Shown here: in pieces, positions 20,718 through 33,595 of the stretch
How positions within the stretch are numbered: the first letter of the stretch is position 1
Layout: each line of letters begins with the position of its first letter
Assembly: GCA_002914845.1 (NCBI GenBank)
Contig: JXTC01000107.1
Location: forward strand, 186,001-250,000
Origin: Trema orientale
Lineage: Eukaryota; Streptophyta; Magnoliopsida; Rosales; Cannabaceae
Length of the DNA: 64,000 bases
Reading direction: 5' to 3'
Made by a program: the position numbers and the translations under genes
Notes under the pieces: model-generated
What the model saw: only the letters and a program-made list of their open reading frames with translations
Database searches by the model: none
What the model was told of the DNA's origin: nothing

Positions 20718-21950
20718 GATAGGGATCCCTTTTGGTCCCGTTACGACGTTAATCCGCTGTATTCTTAACGGCCTAAGCTTGATGTCCATCTTCGAAAAAA
20801 CAAAAACCGAAAATATATATATATATATATAGTGGTCCTATGATCTTGTCGTTGTGGCAACAAGGGCATTTAAGGTTAGACGCTCTCACTCCCAATATTA
20901 AATTTGTCTTACTCGCTCGTGAAACCGATCATCTTACGAAAGCGGTTAGCTTAATTTAATTCACCAAAAAGGGCCCTTGTAAGGCTCTCTGACCGGAATT
21001 CAGAGACGGAAAAGTGAACTAAATAACTTCAATTTGCTTTGATTCGAGAATCGATTGATTCGAAAATTTTAAGCTTGGTTAGTACTAGACTATGCCTGTT
21101 AACTTACTTACGAATAAACGTCTCAAAATTAATCGATAACCAAAATATTAGTAGTTTACTTCATGAGGTAAGGTCAGGTCCTCTCCATTGATACATGTTA
21201 TAGTGCAGTTGCAATGATCCGCCGGCCTCTACTACCATAACGACCCTCATTGTTTTCGGCAAAGAATGTATTGTTTGTTACAAAGAGCAGCATTGTATGA
21301 AGTTGTAAACAGAAGAGAGTTCGAACTGGTGGATTAGAAAGAGAGAGGTGAGGCCTCAACTATTCTGATCATCAAACTCTTTTTTTTTTTTTTTTTTGTT
21401 GGTATAAGCCGAAAACATTGACTCAAGAAATCCATACACAATAAAGATGTAACATCCAAACCAAACCTCATCATCAAGTTCCTCCCATGCAGAGACTAAT
21501 ATATGTGCGCAAAAATTACATTATCGTCCTGAAACTCCCCTGTAACATGAACTTTTAGAAAGCCCTAAATACATAAAACGAACATGTTGCAGGAAGCCAC
21601 TCCGGTGGTGGTGGGACTACCAGTGAAATGCCCTCAAATCATGACGCTACCCCTTTCCCCCAAACCCCTTCTCTAACTCTGTTTTTCCTTTACCATAGAT
21701 ACCGAAGCATTCAGTTCCATACTCAACTACAAGAATGAAATAGGATAAGCAACAATAGTCACTGTTGGAGAATACAAACCACTTACTCCCTCGTTCAACA
21801 GGGAAACCAAGGCAGTAAAAGGATGGTAAAAGTTACGCAGATTTCTCTCTGTTAACAATGTTGACCCTCTGAATGCACAACTTTTTTTCGGCCCCTCCTG
21901 AGAAAATGATAGCAAAATGACTCGGCAAGGATGACATTTTTGTGCCCAGT
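20718..21950. other. Intergenic DNA and 3' untranslated region of the kinase gene
   Basis: Roughly 21500-21950 is the likely 3' UTR of the minus-strand kinase. An (AT)n run lies at 20815-20831 and a 17-18-base T run near 21380. Short open frames here overlap nothing recognisable. Confidence 0.45.
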
Positions 21951-24900
21951 TTACTCGTTTGTACCATCAAAGCTACCACCCATTGCATTCGCCCGCTTTT
22001 TTTCTCTCCAGTTCTCACCCCATACTTTGGCTTCTGCCACTGCACGTTCTCTGTCTAGATCACGATTTCTTGGGGTTTCCCGTGCTCTTCCAGCACTCGC
22101 AGGACTGTCCCTCTGAGAATCTGGTCGTTCCAAATCATCCAAGCCCCATTTTCTTCCAGACCCACCACCAGTTTCAATCCTGCTCAATTCTGCGCCAGTG
22201 CTCAATTCCCTTGCAAGGTCTCTCTTTCTGAAGTCGGGTGAGTTTCTATGGGTGGAAGGTGAACCATTTCGCCTGCCACGTCCATGCTCATCCGGGCTAT
22301 CCAGCCCTTCTCCCATGCTTCTGCGATCATCCCTATTCCAGGGAGTGGATGGACCGACTCTGTTACTCGCTGCATTAGGATCATAGGTTTGGGACGCTAA
22401 GTATGTGAGAGCAGTCACTACATCTCCTATTAGAGGCCTTGTAGCAGCCTGTTCCTGTAAACACATGGCTGCAACTGCAAGAGCTTGGTAAAGTCCCCGC
22501 ATTGGGTAACGTCCTTGAAGGAGTGGGTCAGCCATTTTGGGGAACTTTCTCCTATCTTTGAAAAGTGGCCGCGCCTGCAGGCACATATCCCCAAAAAAAG
22601 AACAATAACATAAAATTGCATTATAATTGAAGAGACTTAGTATGTAAATCTTCAAAAGGTAAAACAAGCTAAGCAACATAAAATAAACGAGGAAAATTTA
22701 CCCATGCAACAAGGTTATGTTCTCCTTGAGCTCGAGTATTATCAATGGCCTTGCGTCCTGTAATAAGTTCGAGAAACACAACTCCAAAACTATACACATC
22801 AGATTTTAGTGTGAGCTGGCCAGTCATAGCATACTCTGGCGCACAATATCCATATGTACCCATCACGCGCGTGGAGACATGAGTCTTATCACCAACAGGA
22901 CCCAACTTTGCAAGCCCAAAATCAGATAATTTAGGGTGGTAGCCTTCGTCGAGAAGGATATTGGATGACTTCAAGTCTCTGTATATAACAGGGGGATTTG
23001 CTTTGTCATGCAAATACTCCAACCCTTTCGCTGCACCTGCTGCAATCTTCATTCTTGTATTCCAGTCCAACGGCTCCTTGTCTGGTGGAAGATCTGAAAT
23101 TTATAACAGCAATAGGGATCATTTGCGGAAGGTCTACATGTCTAAGTCATAAAAAGTAAGGTGCTGAAAGAAACAGAAAATACTTGGGCAACTAGAAAAA
23201 AAAAACAAAAAAACAAAAATTTCATCCCCAACAGTCCAACACCAATATCTACATGACATTCAGTTCCATGCTATAGAATTTAACTTATGTTCGAGCTAAT
23301 TTTGTGTTGTATGTCCCAGGCCTTTAGGAAGTCAATTCCAGAAAGCAAAAAGACGTCACTTTGTTCATATTACTTATCTTGTGCAGCAGACAACAAACGT
23401 CAAAAGAAAAAAATTATCCAAAAGAATTCAGAAAGTAAATAAAACTACTTAATAAGTTAATTTTACAAAGGTTTGAAGAATTAAATTGGCATCCTATTAT
23501 CACCAAACTGGAACAACGAGGACGCAAGCAAGAACATTGTTTTACAATCCTTATTCCAGAAACAGTGCATATAGGATACAAGCCCATCCAAAGAGAAAAA
23601 TGTGTGGCATCAGCCAAAATTTTAGTGATCACATATTCAAAAACTACAAAGGATTACCAAAACTCAAATGCTTTGCTGTTCTAACTACTACTGAACAAAG
23701 GCTGGACCCAACATCACAAGTTATATATAAAACCAATGCTGGTTCATCACATGTATGGTAATGATCGGTATTGACTAGTAATACCATGAATACTTCTATA
23801 AAACCTAATCACTTCCTTTGTTGACTATGATGTTAATCACTGAATTAACATGTGAAGAACATTAATGTACCACCACAACACACATATGGCAAGTCAGTTC
23901 CTTGTATTAGACCTTACTGAAAAAACTACAAGAAAACTAAAGATAACATAAGTAAGGTCAAAGCTCTAACCAAAAATGTGTTTTGAAACATGAAACACAA
24001 ACTTGGAAAAAATGTTACTCTCATTCACAACATAGTATCAGTTTTATAATTCCATTTCCAACCCTTGTATTTGCATAATTCACCTCTTGTCATGTTTCTA
24101 GCCAACCTTCCAGTCTAATACCTACATACTTGAGAAAGAACCAGCACACTCATACTCTTATTTCAGTTCTTATATAACCATGATACACGATTTCTGCCTA
24201 CACTACATTGACTTCTTACGCTGTCCATCCTAAGCCTGGATATAAGATGAGAGTTTCTGGTAGGTAAACAGCCAGTCTCTCTCACTTCTTAGCATTGGAT
24301 TTATTTTGGCTTATTTAGTGTAGGAGTTCACTCCTAAAGTCCCGCATAATTACTTTGATCTCGTGTGTTCATCAAGCATTACAAGGAAGAAATATAAAAT
24401 CAATATACTTGAATCTCGTCCAATTTCTACAGGGAACCAAGCACTGGCAAAGCACAAGATTTATCTTTACTATGGCATAAAGGAAAAGCAATACCATGTA
24501 AATGATCCTCCAAGGAACCCAAAGGCATAAATTCATAAACAAGAAGGCGCTGGTCTCCATCAGCACAATATCCAATGAGGTTGACAAGGTTTTGGTGGTG
24601 TAAGAGGCTAAGCATAAGAACCTCCACCAAAAATTCTCGGTTTCCTTGCAAGCCATTTCGGTCAAGTTGTTTCACGGCAACTACCTGGAAAGAAACAATT
24701 ATGTCCAACAAGAAATCATTAAAGAGATATGGACATAGATATCAGTACTAAAGTTTGATTCTACAAATGGTTTCAAAAGTACAAAAATATACACCAACAT
24801 CAGACAGACCACACGAAATCCTAAATATTACAGCTTGTGCAAAGGAATCTTGACTACAAAATAGACCATACTACACTTATGGTATTGGTATTAAAGATAT

Positions 24901-26129
24901 CTACTTCTATTAAGAATTATTACCTGGCCTGTGCTCTCCAAGCGACCTTTGTAGACACGTCCAAAACCCCCTTCACCCAATAAACATTCTGGTCTAAAAT
25001 TCTTTGTGGCAGCAGCCAGTTCCCGAAATGCAAATGTTTGTGCAGCAATGTGTGCTGTTGGTCCATCTTTTGGAATTACTGGTTCCTTCTTAGGATCAGA
25101 ACCACTTCGTGATTTTGATTTGTCTACAAAAGCATTCACTCAGAAGTATTACGTGGTGGCACAACAAACAGCCACCAAATTATGGACGAACAGAAGACAA
25201 ATATTGTATAGAGTCACAAAGAAAAAGGTGCAGAAGTTTCTAGCCTTCTTTGTGTGCTACCAATGTGTTCTTTGTATTGGGAGTAGGAGTCAAGCATCTA
25301 CCAAGAATGTCGATCCTTGTAATTCTTCCTAAGCAGTATATGTACTACAAGCTAATAAAGTTTCTTATAGAACCAGCCACTATATATACTCCAATGACTG
25401 TGTCAATATCAAGCTTGTCATTTCATCTGATATTGCAATCTACATTATAAAAAAGAGACAGAGAACGTGTCTAAAACAACTACGTCACTATTATTTTGTG
25501 AATACACCATAAGAAGCCATTACCTAAAATTAACACATTACCATCAATATCTATCATTCTATCTCACATTTGACAAATCCTAGCAAGCAGTAAACTTCAT
25601 CAACACAAAGCAAGATATGAAAATTCAAGAACTAATCATCGATCTCCAAGAATGTTTCAAATAAAGACTCCATTACATTAAATCCAAACCACACAAATAA
25701 AAAGCAATAAACATAACTACACTAGTATTAAAGCCCCAACCCCAATTCAGCAGACCAACCAAAGCACCCAAACAACCCTACACACATCAGATCAAAGTAA
25801 CAGAAAAGCTTACCGAAAACCCGTCTAAACTTACCGAAAACCCGTCACGAGGAGACACATAAAAAATGACCACAAAACACATAATTCAGCAAAACCAAAC
25901 CAACCCCAGTAACCAAAATAGCCAAAAACACAAACCCAGAACAATTCCCTCTTAAAAAACATATATATCCATAAAAAAATATCAAACTTTTTTAACCTGA
26001 GCTAACTCCGGTGACATGGTGAGACTGAGCAGTTGAGCCTTCTTTAACTGAATCCTTCTTGGTCACTTCCTTTACACCACCACTGCCCTCCTTATTAGAC
26101 GATCCAAAGCACGGAAAACACCCACCCAT
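21951..26129 (-). CDS. PBL27: Receptor-like cytoplasmic kinase, PBL27-like (RLCK VII)
   Basis: Five exons join in frame to 512 aa: 26129-25997, 25123-24924, 24684-24495, 23093-22702 and 22574-21951. The start [11 protein letters not shown] offers Gly2 for myristoylation and Cys4/Cys7 for palmitoylation, so it should sit on the plasma membrane. The kinase domain has the glycine loop GEGGFG (94-99), the VAVK lysine (116), YRDLKSSN with the catalytic Asp at 214, DFG (232-234) and CAPEYAM (258-264). It is therefore an active RD-type Ser/Thr kinase. The Ser/Arg-rich tail ends [19 protein letters not shown], the same pattern recalled for Arabidopsis PBL27 (At5g18610, 513 aa). PBL27 relays chitin signals from CERK1 to a MAPK cascade (literature knowledge; not shown here). 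Gene order beside ISWI supports orthology. Confidence 0.95.
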
Positions 26130-26257
26130 ATCAAAATCCGAGCAAATCAAAGCAACCCCACCAAGCCCAATACAGAGAAACTCATATACAACACCCGCAA
26201 AAGGCTCTTACAATCACTCTTATCATTTTCTACACAACCCCCATCTCAGAATATCTC

Positions 26258-26326
26258 AATCGAAATTCTCTCTTTCTCTCTCTACCTCAGTCTCTCTCTC
26301 TTTCTCTCTCTCTAGAAGATCCTTGG
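26258..26326 (-). promoter_or_regulatory. GA-repeat leader of the kinase gene
   Basis: A CT-rich run on the plus strand (GAGA on the transcribed strand) begins about 130 bases upstream of the kinase ATG. GA-rich leaders and promoters are common in plants. I cannot place the transcription start exactly. Confidence 0.45.
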
Positions 26327-26399
26327 GTGCCCATTAAAGAGAAAGATCGAGACCAACATGTCCGGGAAGCAGATCAACAAATCGAAGAAACTGATGTAG

Positions 26400-29300
26400 T
26401 TGAAGAGAAGGTAAAGAAAAAGAAAGCCCAATAGAGAGGAAAAAAAAAAAAACAGAAATAATAAATATATAATAATAAGGGTCTACTTATGAAAATAATG
26501 AGAATTATTGGTGCTTAAAATAATTAATTAAAACTTTCCCAATTAATCCAACCAAATTAAAGAGCTAATTTTGTCATACGTAATCTCACCCATTTAGTAA
26601 GTATAGGAATAATATTAATACCCATGTGCCACTCTAAGCTATCCTTTACTTTTTCTTTATATAATATATATTTTTTATTTTTTCAAAATTTTTCCACTTT
26701 TATTTTGCCTTTTCACTTTTTTACCCCTCGATTTACGAAATAATTACGGCAAGGACAGTAATAATCATCATCACGGTCGGATTTAACTTTTTTTTTTTCT
26801 CATTTGAAAAATGGTGGGTCCCACTCTGGGGATGTGCTTCCACACTTGTGATGGACATTCTTAACACATGTTCAAATAACTTTTTTTTTTTTTTCAAGCA
26901 AAAAATAATAATAATAATAACTTTTTTTAAATAAAAAGAAGGAAATGGTGGGAATAATTACATCGGGTTCTGATCATCTGTGGTAGGGACCATTTTTAGT
27001 TTCGTGTGATTGAGGGATTTAGGACCGTTTGATTAACTGATTTATTAGGAGGATTAGTCAGTGGTTTGGTGGCTTAAAAGGTTTGACGTCACGGTTCTTG
27101 ATCCAACCTTATGGGGAACTCAGAAAACCAGTACATCTCAAACAAATTAAAACAAATAGTACATATAAATATTTATTTGTATTAGAAGGATATTAAATAA
27201 ATTTAAATGATAAATATACTGATGCTTAACCCCTTCTTGTCAGAAAAAGAAATGTTATAATTATATTTCCAAGGTTGTATTTTAAGATTATGGAGAACAT
27301 GTATATTATATTTAAAAAATAAGGATAATATCACTTTTATATTTTGTATTTTGACATTTTGTTCATTTTATATTTTATGTTTTAGTTATTATTCATATTG
27401 GCCCTTAGATTTAATATTTATTACAAATTCATACTATAACATCAATTTAGATTTTAAAGCAGTTAATTTATCAAGATAATTTAGTAAATTTATTTTCGGA
27501 TAAGTTTTTATACGGTTTATTTTCAATTTTTTAAATATCATATTGGTAAATTAATTGCTCTAAGGTGTTAGAGTATAAATTTGTAACAGATTTCAAATTT
27601 AAAGATCAATGTTGATAATAAACAAAATACAATATACAATTTGAAAAAAAATGTCAAAATTCAATGTATAAAAGTAATATTATGCTAAAAACTGTTTTAA
27701 ATGACTCAATATTTGATAAGAAAAAAAAAATATATATAACATCATGATACCTTCGGGGAAACTTTTCTATGAACCAAACTTTCTTTCTTTCTTTTTTTAG
27801 TGACATTAGGGAAGAAAACTATAACGTGATTATGTGATCAATATTTTTTATTTATGAAAATATGGTAAAAATAATTAAAGCCAATAATGCCCCATGTTTG
27901 CATGATATGATTTCATGCTTTTTGGTACAATGCCAGAACAAAATGTACTTCGCACATGGTGTTCTAATGTATTATGGACACTATTTTTGCACAATCATGC
28001 ATATAATTGTAGGAATTGGTTATATAGATACCAATATTTAGACAGTATAATTACAAGTGGACATATATATCCATAGCCGAGAAACTCGACCAAATCATAT
28101 TTCCACATAATACTTTTTTTTCCTTTTTTTGGGGAAAAAAAAAAAAGAAGAAAAGAAGGGAAGAAGAAAGATGGGCATGTTGGGCATTATTTGAACAAAG
28201 ATCACCATGAAACCTATGATTATATTAACCAGATGTTCTATAAGTAGAACATTTATGAGTCTTTGGTATTCTCTTTTTCTTTTCCTTTTTTTTTTTTCTT
28301 CTTTTGAGAGAGGGAGAAATTTTTTTGAATCATTTCCCACTTGGGAACACTTCTCATTTCTTTTTCCAATTATCAATTTGCCAAATAGATCCCAAAAGAG
28401 GCAATTAATGTATGGACTAGCTAGCTCCAGTCTAAGCATGCTTTTTTTTTTGCTTTTTCTTCAACCTTTTCAAGCTTGAATTTCAAGTACAGTTTTCATG
28501 ATAGAAGCCTGGCCATGATAATAATTATTTTCTTCACTCTTCTTTTTTAAAAAAAAAAAAAAAAAGAATTGTTGATGGCATAGAACTAGTTTAGTTGAGA
28601 CTCGATAACCAGCCTTCGAGCTTTTTTTTGCTTTGCTGATGAAGCAAAACTAATAATTTTCAATGAAGCAACTCAAAATCATCAATGTTGACTGACAGCG
28701 TAACAAACATATACATGATATGAATAAAGATACGTGTATATAGATATATATATATAATTAACGTTCTATTTTGTTAAAAGATAAACATTTAATTTGTTTT
28801 TAATTATATATATGAATGTTTGAGAGAAAGTAAAACCCCTCCTGTGATTTTAATTGTATTTCTTGCTGTATTTTATGCTTCTTCCTAGATTATCAATAGG
28901 AGACAGGGGTTTGACCGACTATTTATATAGGGCAATGAATTAATCGGATTCGTTATTGTAAGTATTTGATTATTTGAATGAAATTCTTTTTTTTCATTAA
29001 AAAGAGTAAAAAGATAATTAAGATTTGAGGATAAAAGCACTTGGTGATAACCTAGTGCTAGTGACATACACCTTTGCATTCGTCATCAATATTAATGACA
29101 AAGCAAATAGCTAATCCTCGCAATTCACGTGGCAAATTACTATTTGTTAAGATAATGAATGCTTCTATTAGTAATCTCATTAATATGTTTTAGTGTATTA
29201 TTAACCATATAATATATATAAATATATATAAACATTAAGTTTTATCCTTAGAGAATAATTATTTTATGTTTTGCTACAATCCAACTTTGGAGACATCTTG

Positions 29301-30045
29301 AATATTCTAAATAAGTAAAATTCGCTTGCTTTTGAGGTAATGCTTAGTCCATTTCCCCTTAATTATATAGTTTTTTTTATTCCCATTATTATACTTTAGA
29401 TGATGTAAAAGTATATACGTGCACCGACCCCTTTAGTAACGACAAATAATTTTATCAATTATCCATTTTAATTAATATCTTATACATAAGCAAAAGCAAA
29501 CAGACATATATAAATTCATATGCATTATAAAACTTCTAAATTCAATTAGAGTGCGAAAAGATTATATTTTGAAGAAAAAAAAAGTGAATAGACTATTTAT
29601 TAAGATTACTTTCAGTAAAAGTTTAATGTTCAATTATTTGTACAATACAAAACAACATACATTTGTCTAGTCACTTTTTTGTTTATTGTAATAGTAATAC
29701 CCAATATATTCTCAGTATGATTTGATATTTATTAAGTTAGGAAATTAGAGCTCGTGCCATTTTTTTTACACTTTGTTCTAATAAATTTCAAGTTTTTTTT
29801 ATAGTTAAATAATCGAGTAAATATATTTTATACTTTCTATATTTACTTATGTACTAGCTATAGTTTATATATATAGTAAGTATATTCATCTCTATACTAG
29901 TAGATATTTTTAATATATCGATCATTTAAATACATCATTTGAAAAATGGATATCAGCCATTTTATTAAGTTAGTATGAGACTTTAGATAAGTCAAAATAA
30001 CAAATAATTAGTATAATTTGATTAGGTTGCCATTAGATTAAGGTT
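26400..30045. other. Gene-poor AT-rich intergenic tract
   Basis: No gene was recognised. It contains (AAT)n and A/T runs, a palindromic element at 27317-27692, and a CT-rich area at 28260-28500. The ORFs of up to 114 aa near 28095-28479 are translations of poly-A/T and (GAA)n tracts. Confidence 0.6.
27317..27692. repeat. Long inverted-repeat element (MITE-like)
   Basis: The left half (AATATCACTTTTATATTTTG, then TTGACATTTTGTTCA and ACAAATTCATACTATAACA) pairs with the reverse complement of the right half (ATATTACTTTTATACATTG, TTGACATTTTTTTTCA, ACAAATTTATACTCTAACA) over about 120 bp per arm. The centre is short. Ends are approximate and no target duplication was seen. Confidence 0.5.
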
Positions 30046-30048
30046 GAA

Positions 30049-30404
30049 TTGCAAAAAAATATCCTGAAATTTGAGGATTCTGTAATTTGAACCCTGAATT
30101 TGGACTTTATAAAATACTATCCCGAGATTAAGAATTTATAAAAATTAATACCCTAGACTGTTTTTTTGACCAATTCTAGTAACAAAAAAACAATAATATC
30201 ATTCATTAAAACTACAATAGTCATTATTATTTTCTTTAATTTTGATGATATTATTATCTTTTACCAATTAAAGTTATTCAAAAAGTCAACTCATAGTATT
30301 AATTTTTTAAAATTCTTAATCTCAATGTATTATTTTACAGAGTCCAAATTTTATAGTTTAAATTGCACTCATACCTCAAGTTATTTTTTTGCAGTTTAGC
30401 CTTA
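30049..30404. mobile_element. Long-TIR MITE, copy 2 (same family as 19400-19763)
   Basis: It begins AAGGTTGAATTGCAAAAAAATA and ends with the complement of AAGGCTAAACTGCAAAAAAATA. Internal words such as GAGATTAAGAATTTATAAAAATTAAT and GACTTTATAAAATACTAT match copy 1 closely. The arms pair for about 150 bp. No convincing target duplication was seen. Confidence 0.65.
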
Positions 30405-30465
30405 CATAAAATCTCTACTAGACATATTCATAAGATATATATAAATATCAAATATATATATATAT

Positions 30466-30674
30466 GGTTGCCAATCTAGTAGGTATTTTTTTTTACCTAT
30501 GTGTAGGTATTTTTTTTTTAGCCGTTGGATCATCTTCTAATGGTGATCCAACGGCTATAATGAGGTGCATGAAAAGATGTGCATCATTAATACTAATTCT
30601 CTCTCTTACTTTTTAATATAAAAAAGTGTGCAAAAAAAAATTTCATTGGCCAAATTGATACCTATGCATAGGTA
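30466..30674. mobile_element. TA-targeting MITE with internal hairpin, copy A (one arm missing)
   Basis: The left end is GGTTGCCAATCTAGTAGGTA. An internal hairpin of AGCCGTTGGATCA and TGATCCAACGGCT lies at about 30518-30557. The body is the reverse complement of the copies at 40441-40690 and 44079-44323. The right end stops at CCTATGCATAGGTA, so the outer arm (about 30 bp) is lost. It sits inside TATATA tracts. Confidence 0.7.
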
Positions 30675-31290
30675 ACTATATATATATATATACAGTTAGC
30701 TACCAAGTTTATTTATTTACTCATTTTTCCTAAAGAATAATACTAGGTATCCTAACTAGTTTACTAATATTTTTGTACTAATACATATAACAAGTGAGTT
30801 ACTACCAATCAATTGATGAATAATATTAAATTCATTCGCGATAAGTTTTAATGTTATTCACCAATTAAATGATAATAACTCATTTATTATATGTGTTGAT
30901 ATTGAAAATTTGATAAATTATTTGAGATAGTAGCATTATTCTTTTGACAAATATTATGCATAAGATATTAATAATAGTATGAACACTAGAGGTTTAAGTC
31001 AGCAGTCAAACAACGAGAATCTTATGCAAGGATTTGGTCGCTGTTTTCTAGATTTCTTGCAGTTTAGAAGGAGCACAAGGCATATATAAAGTGGCGGTTA
31101 AGTTTATCCACAAAGGAGTAATTATACGCTGCGGCGACCTCTATCACTGTCTCCCTACATCTCTCTCAAAATTCCAGGCATTACGGATTACGGCCCCTTC
31201 CATCACCTCAAGCCCATGTTCGATGTCCACACAACCCACCAGCCCACAGTTAAATATTTTCTCATCTATTTAAGTACATATAATAAATTT
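30675..31290. other. Intergenic DNA with a GC-richer patch
   Basis: Positions 31075-31250 are richer in G and C than their surroundings and look like decayed coding or leader sequence. I could not recognise a protein in any frame, and stops break the longer readings. It may be a gene relic. Confidence 0.3.
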
Positions 31291-31414
31291 GGGTTATTAT
31301 CCAAAAAAACCTTGACCTTTATAATTTTAACAAAAAAACCTAGAATTTTTTGATTATATACAAAAGAAACTGTGTTTTTTTAATTTTAGTAAAAAAAAAA
31401 ACTTAAAGTTTCTA

Positions 31415-31550
31415 TTTTTTTTAAATAGGGTAATTAATGATTTCAATTTATTACAAAGAAAAGAAAAATAACTTACACACTCTAGGGTTGAACTCCTGAC
31501 CTAATATCCAATTCTCACCCCATCCACCCATTGAGCTAGTCCCAGTGGGC
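31415..31550 (-). mobile_element. tRNA-derived SINE with 9-bp target duplication
   Basis: Read on the minus strand it starts GCCCACTGGGACTAGCTCAA. Box A-like TAGCTCAATGGG is followed about 30 bases later by box B-like AGTTCAACCC, and the 3' end is a poly(A) run. It is flanked by AAGTTTCTA at 31406-31414 and 31551-31559. The two boxes resemble an RNA polymerase III internal promoter of a tRNA. Confidence 0.7.
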
Positions 31551-31680
31551 AAGTTTCTAGTTATATCAAATAAAATATTTGGATTATAATATCCGATCAA
31601 ATTACCCTCCAAAATAAGTCTAATGATCCATTTGCCCTTAGTGTAAATTGTCATGCGCTACTATGTGAGACTATTCTTGC

Positions 31681-32167
31681 TAGGGGTGCACATCGGGTTA
31701 GGTTTCGAGTATTCGGGTTCGGATATATAAAAAATAAGCAACTGAAACTGAACCGACAGAGATCGGGTATTCAGGTAAGTCGGGTATTCGGGCTGGTCAG
31801 GTCGGATTTTATAAAAACATAAAACCTTTTTTCCCTTTTCTTTTTACCACATAATAATCAATTTTGATTTTTTTTTTTCCATTTTATGCATAATTAGCTA
31901 TTTGCACAATGCGTACAATCTCATAAATATTGAAATATAAAAGGAAAAAAAATTATTAAATAACTAATTTTAAGGTTTCTTTCTTTTTTTTTTAATAATA
32001 ATAGCGGGTCTGGGTCGGGTTCGGGTGTCGAACCCCTCAAAATGTGTACCCGTACCCGAACTGAAAACTCTTCGGTTCGGTCAGATTTTATCTGAAAATT
32101 TGGGTACACTTGTTTGAACCCGAAAATCTCAGGTTGGGTCGAGTTTTTGGATTTTTGTGCACCCGTA
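31681..32167. mobile_element. hAT MITE, TAGGGGTGCACA family, 8-bp target duplication
   Basis: The ends are TAGGGGTGCACA and TGTGCACCCGTA. It is flanked by ATTCTTGC at 31673-31680 and 32168-32175 (perfect). Subterminal regions hold many CGGGTTCGGGT/ACCCGAA words, and the centre is AT-rich. It is 487 bp, non-coding, and a different family from the GGGGTGGCAAT elements. Confidence 0.85.
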
Positions 32168-32504
32168 ATTCTTGCTGATAAACTCTCCAATCGGAACGAA
32201 AACTATGTTGTTCTATCAAAAAAAGTTTGGCACTTATTAGTTGACCAAAATACAAAATTTAGTTCAAGATAATAAAATAGATAATCATGGTATATGTTCT
32301 CTACTAAATTTTGATCATATGGTTGGTTTGGATCTAATTTGACCGGATTTCAAAATTTTAAGATTTTATTTAATATAACCAAAACTCTAAAGTTTTTATT
32401 GTTAGAATATTAAAAAAAAAACTCAATGTTTTATTTAGTATAACAAAGAACTCAAAGTTTTTAATCCAAGTTTTTTTTCCCCGATAATAACCCATAATAA
32501 ATTT

Positions 32505-33555
32505 AAAGAAATTCATTAATTTGGTAATCAAAATATTAAGTTGTTGATCCGTTGTTAGAAAATTAACTCAAATGGATTTATTGACTTTTTTTTAGATGAA
32601 CGGATTTATTGGCTTAATATGATGTTAGTGTTGATATAAAGAATTAGAAATAAAAAATTATTAATACGAGATTATTCTAACTCATCTAGATTTTTTTTTT
32701 TTTTTGGTAGAATACAGTGTTACTGCAAAGTCTACAATTTACAACAATCAAAGTATTTTGAAGATAAAATAATCATAAAAATTCCAAAAAAAAAAAAAGA
32801 GTTATAGTATTAGCCAAAAAAAATAAAAATAAGAAGAATGGGGTTGTATTAAATAATTTTCTTTGAAGTACATAAACGGGAATTGTGCTGTCAAGTGGAC
32901 GGTTCATTGACCACCGTCTAATTCTGTTTTTTATTAATAACACGAGTTCTTATGGTAACTGGTCAACGACCAACTAATAGCTCAGGATTTTCTGGAACTT
33001 TCTCGGGAAACAATCAGGCCGTCCAGCAAATATGATAGGTCAAAGATTAATCAATACCTTTTTCTTTTTTGACCAAAAGACTAAGATTAATCAACACTTT
33101 TCGTTGTAAATATTACACAAATGCATGTATAAGACTAATGTATAAATTTTGTGATGAATTTCACATATTTATTTCGCCAAAGGTGCCTATAATAATGCTC
33201 ATTAATTAATCGATGTCAAGTCTTTTGGAAATTAATAGTGCTAAGAACATACTTATATGCGCCATTCGTTGTGGTGGGTGTTGTGAGTTACCTTAACAAA
33301 TGACCCAAATAAGTTGAAAATTGATAAAAGGCATCGAACATCACATTCTGATAGAGATGTGGGACTCATTTCATAATTAAAACATAGATCTATAGGGATG
33401 TGGGAGTGCGGCAGTGTTGGACATCATAAATGCCTTCTAATATTGCTAAAATAAATTAGACCGAAACAAAATCTTCATAATATATATAACACACCCTTTG
33501 GATAAATTAGTACTTTGCTAAAATGATGCATAATACAAAACTAAAACGAGACATG

Positions 33556-33595
<40 letters not shown>

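Larger units (their letters stand above)
31291..32493. mobile_element. Outer Mutator-like long-TIR element hosting two younger insertions
   Basis: The left end is GGGTTATTATCCAAAAAAACC; the complement of the right end is GGGTTATTATCGGGGAAAA. It is flanked by ATAATAAATTT at 31280-31290 and 32494-32504 (11 bp, of which 9-11 may be the true duplication). Arms contain repeated poly-A plus ACTCAAAGTTTTTA-like words. A SINE (31415-31550) and a hAT MITE (31681-32167), each with its own target duplication, lie inside. Confidence 0.65.

Noticed and set aside
31091-31273. 60-aa frame in a GC-richer patch
   Set aside because: No recognisable protein in any frame and no exon structure; kept only as a possible gene relic.
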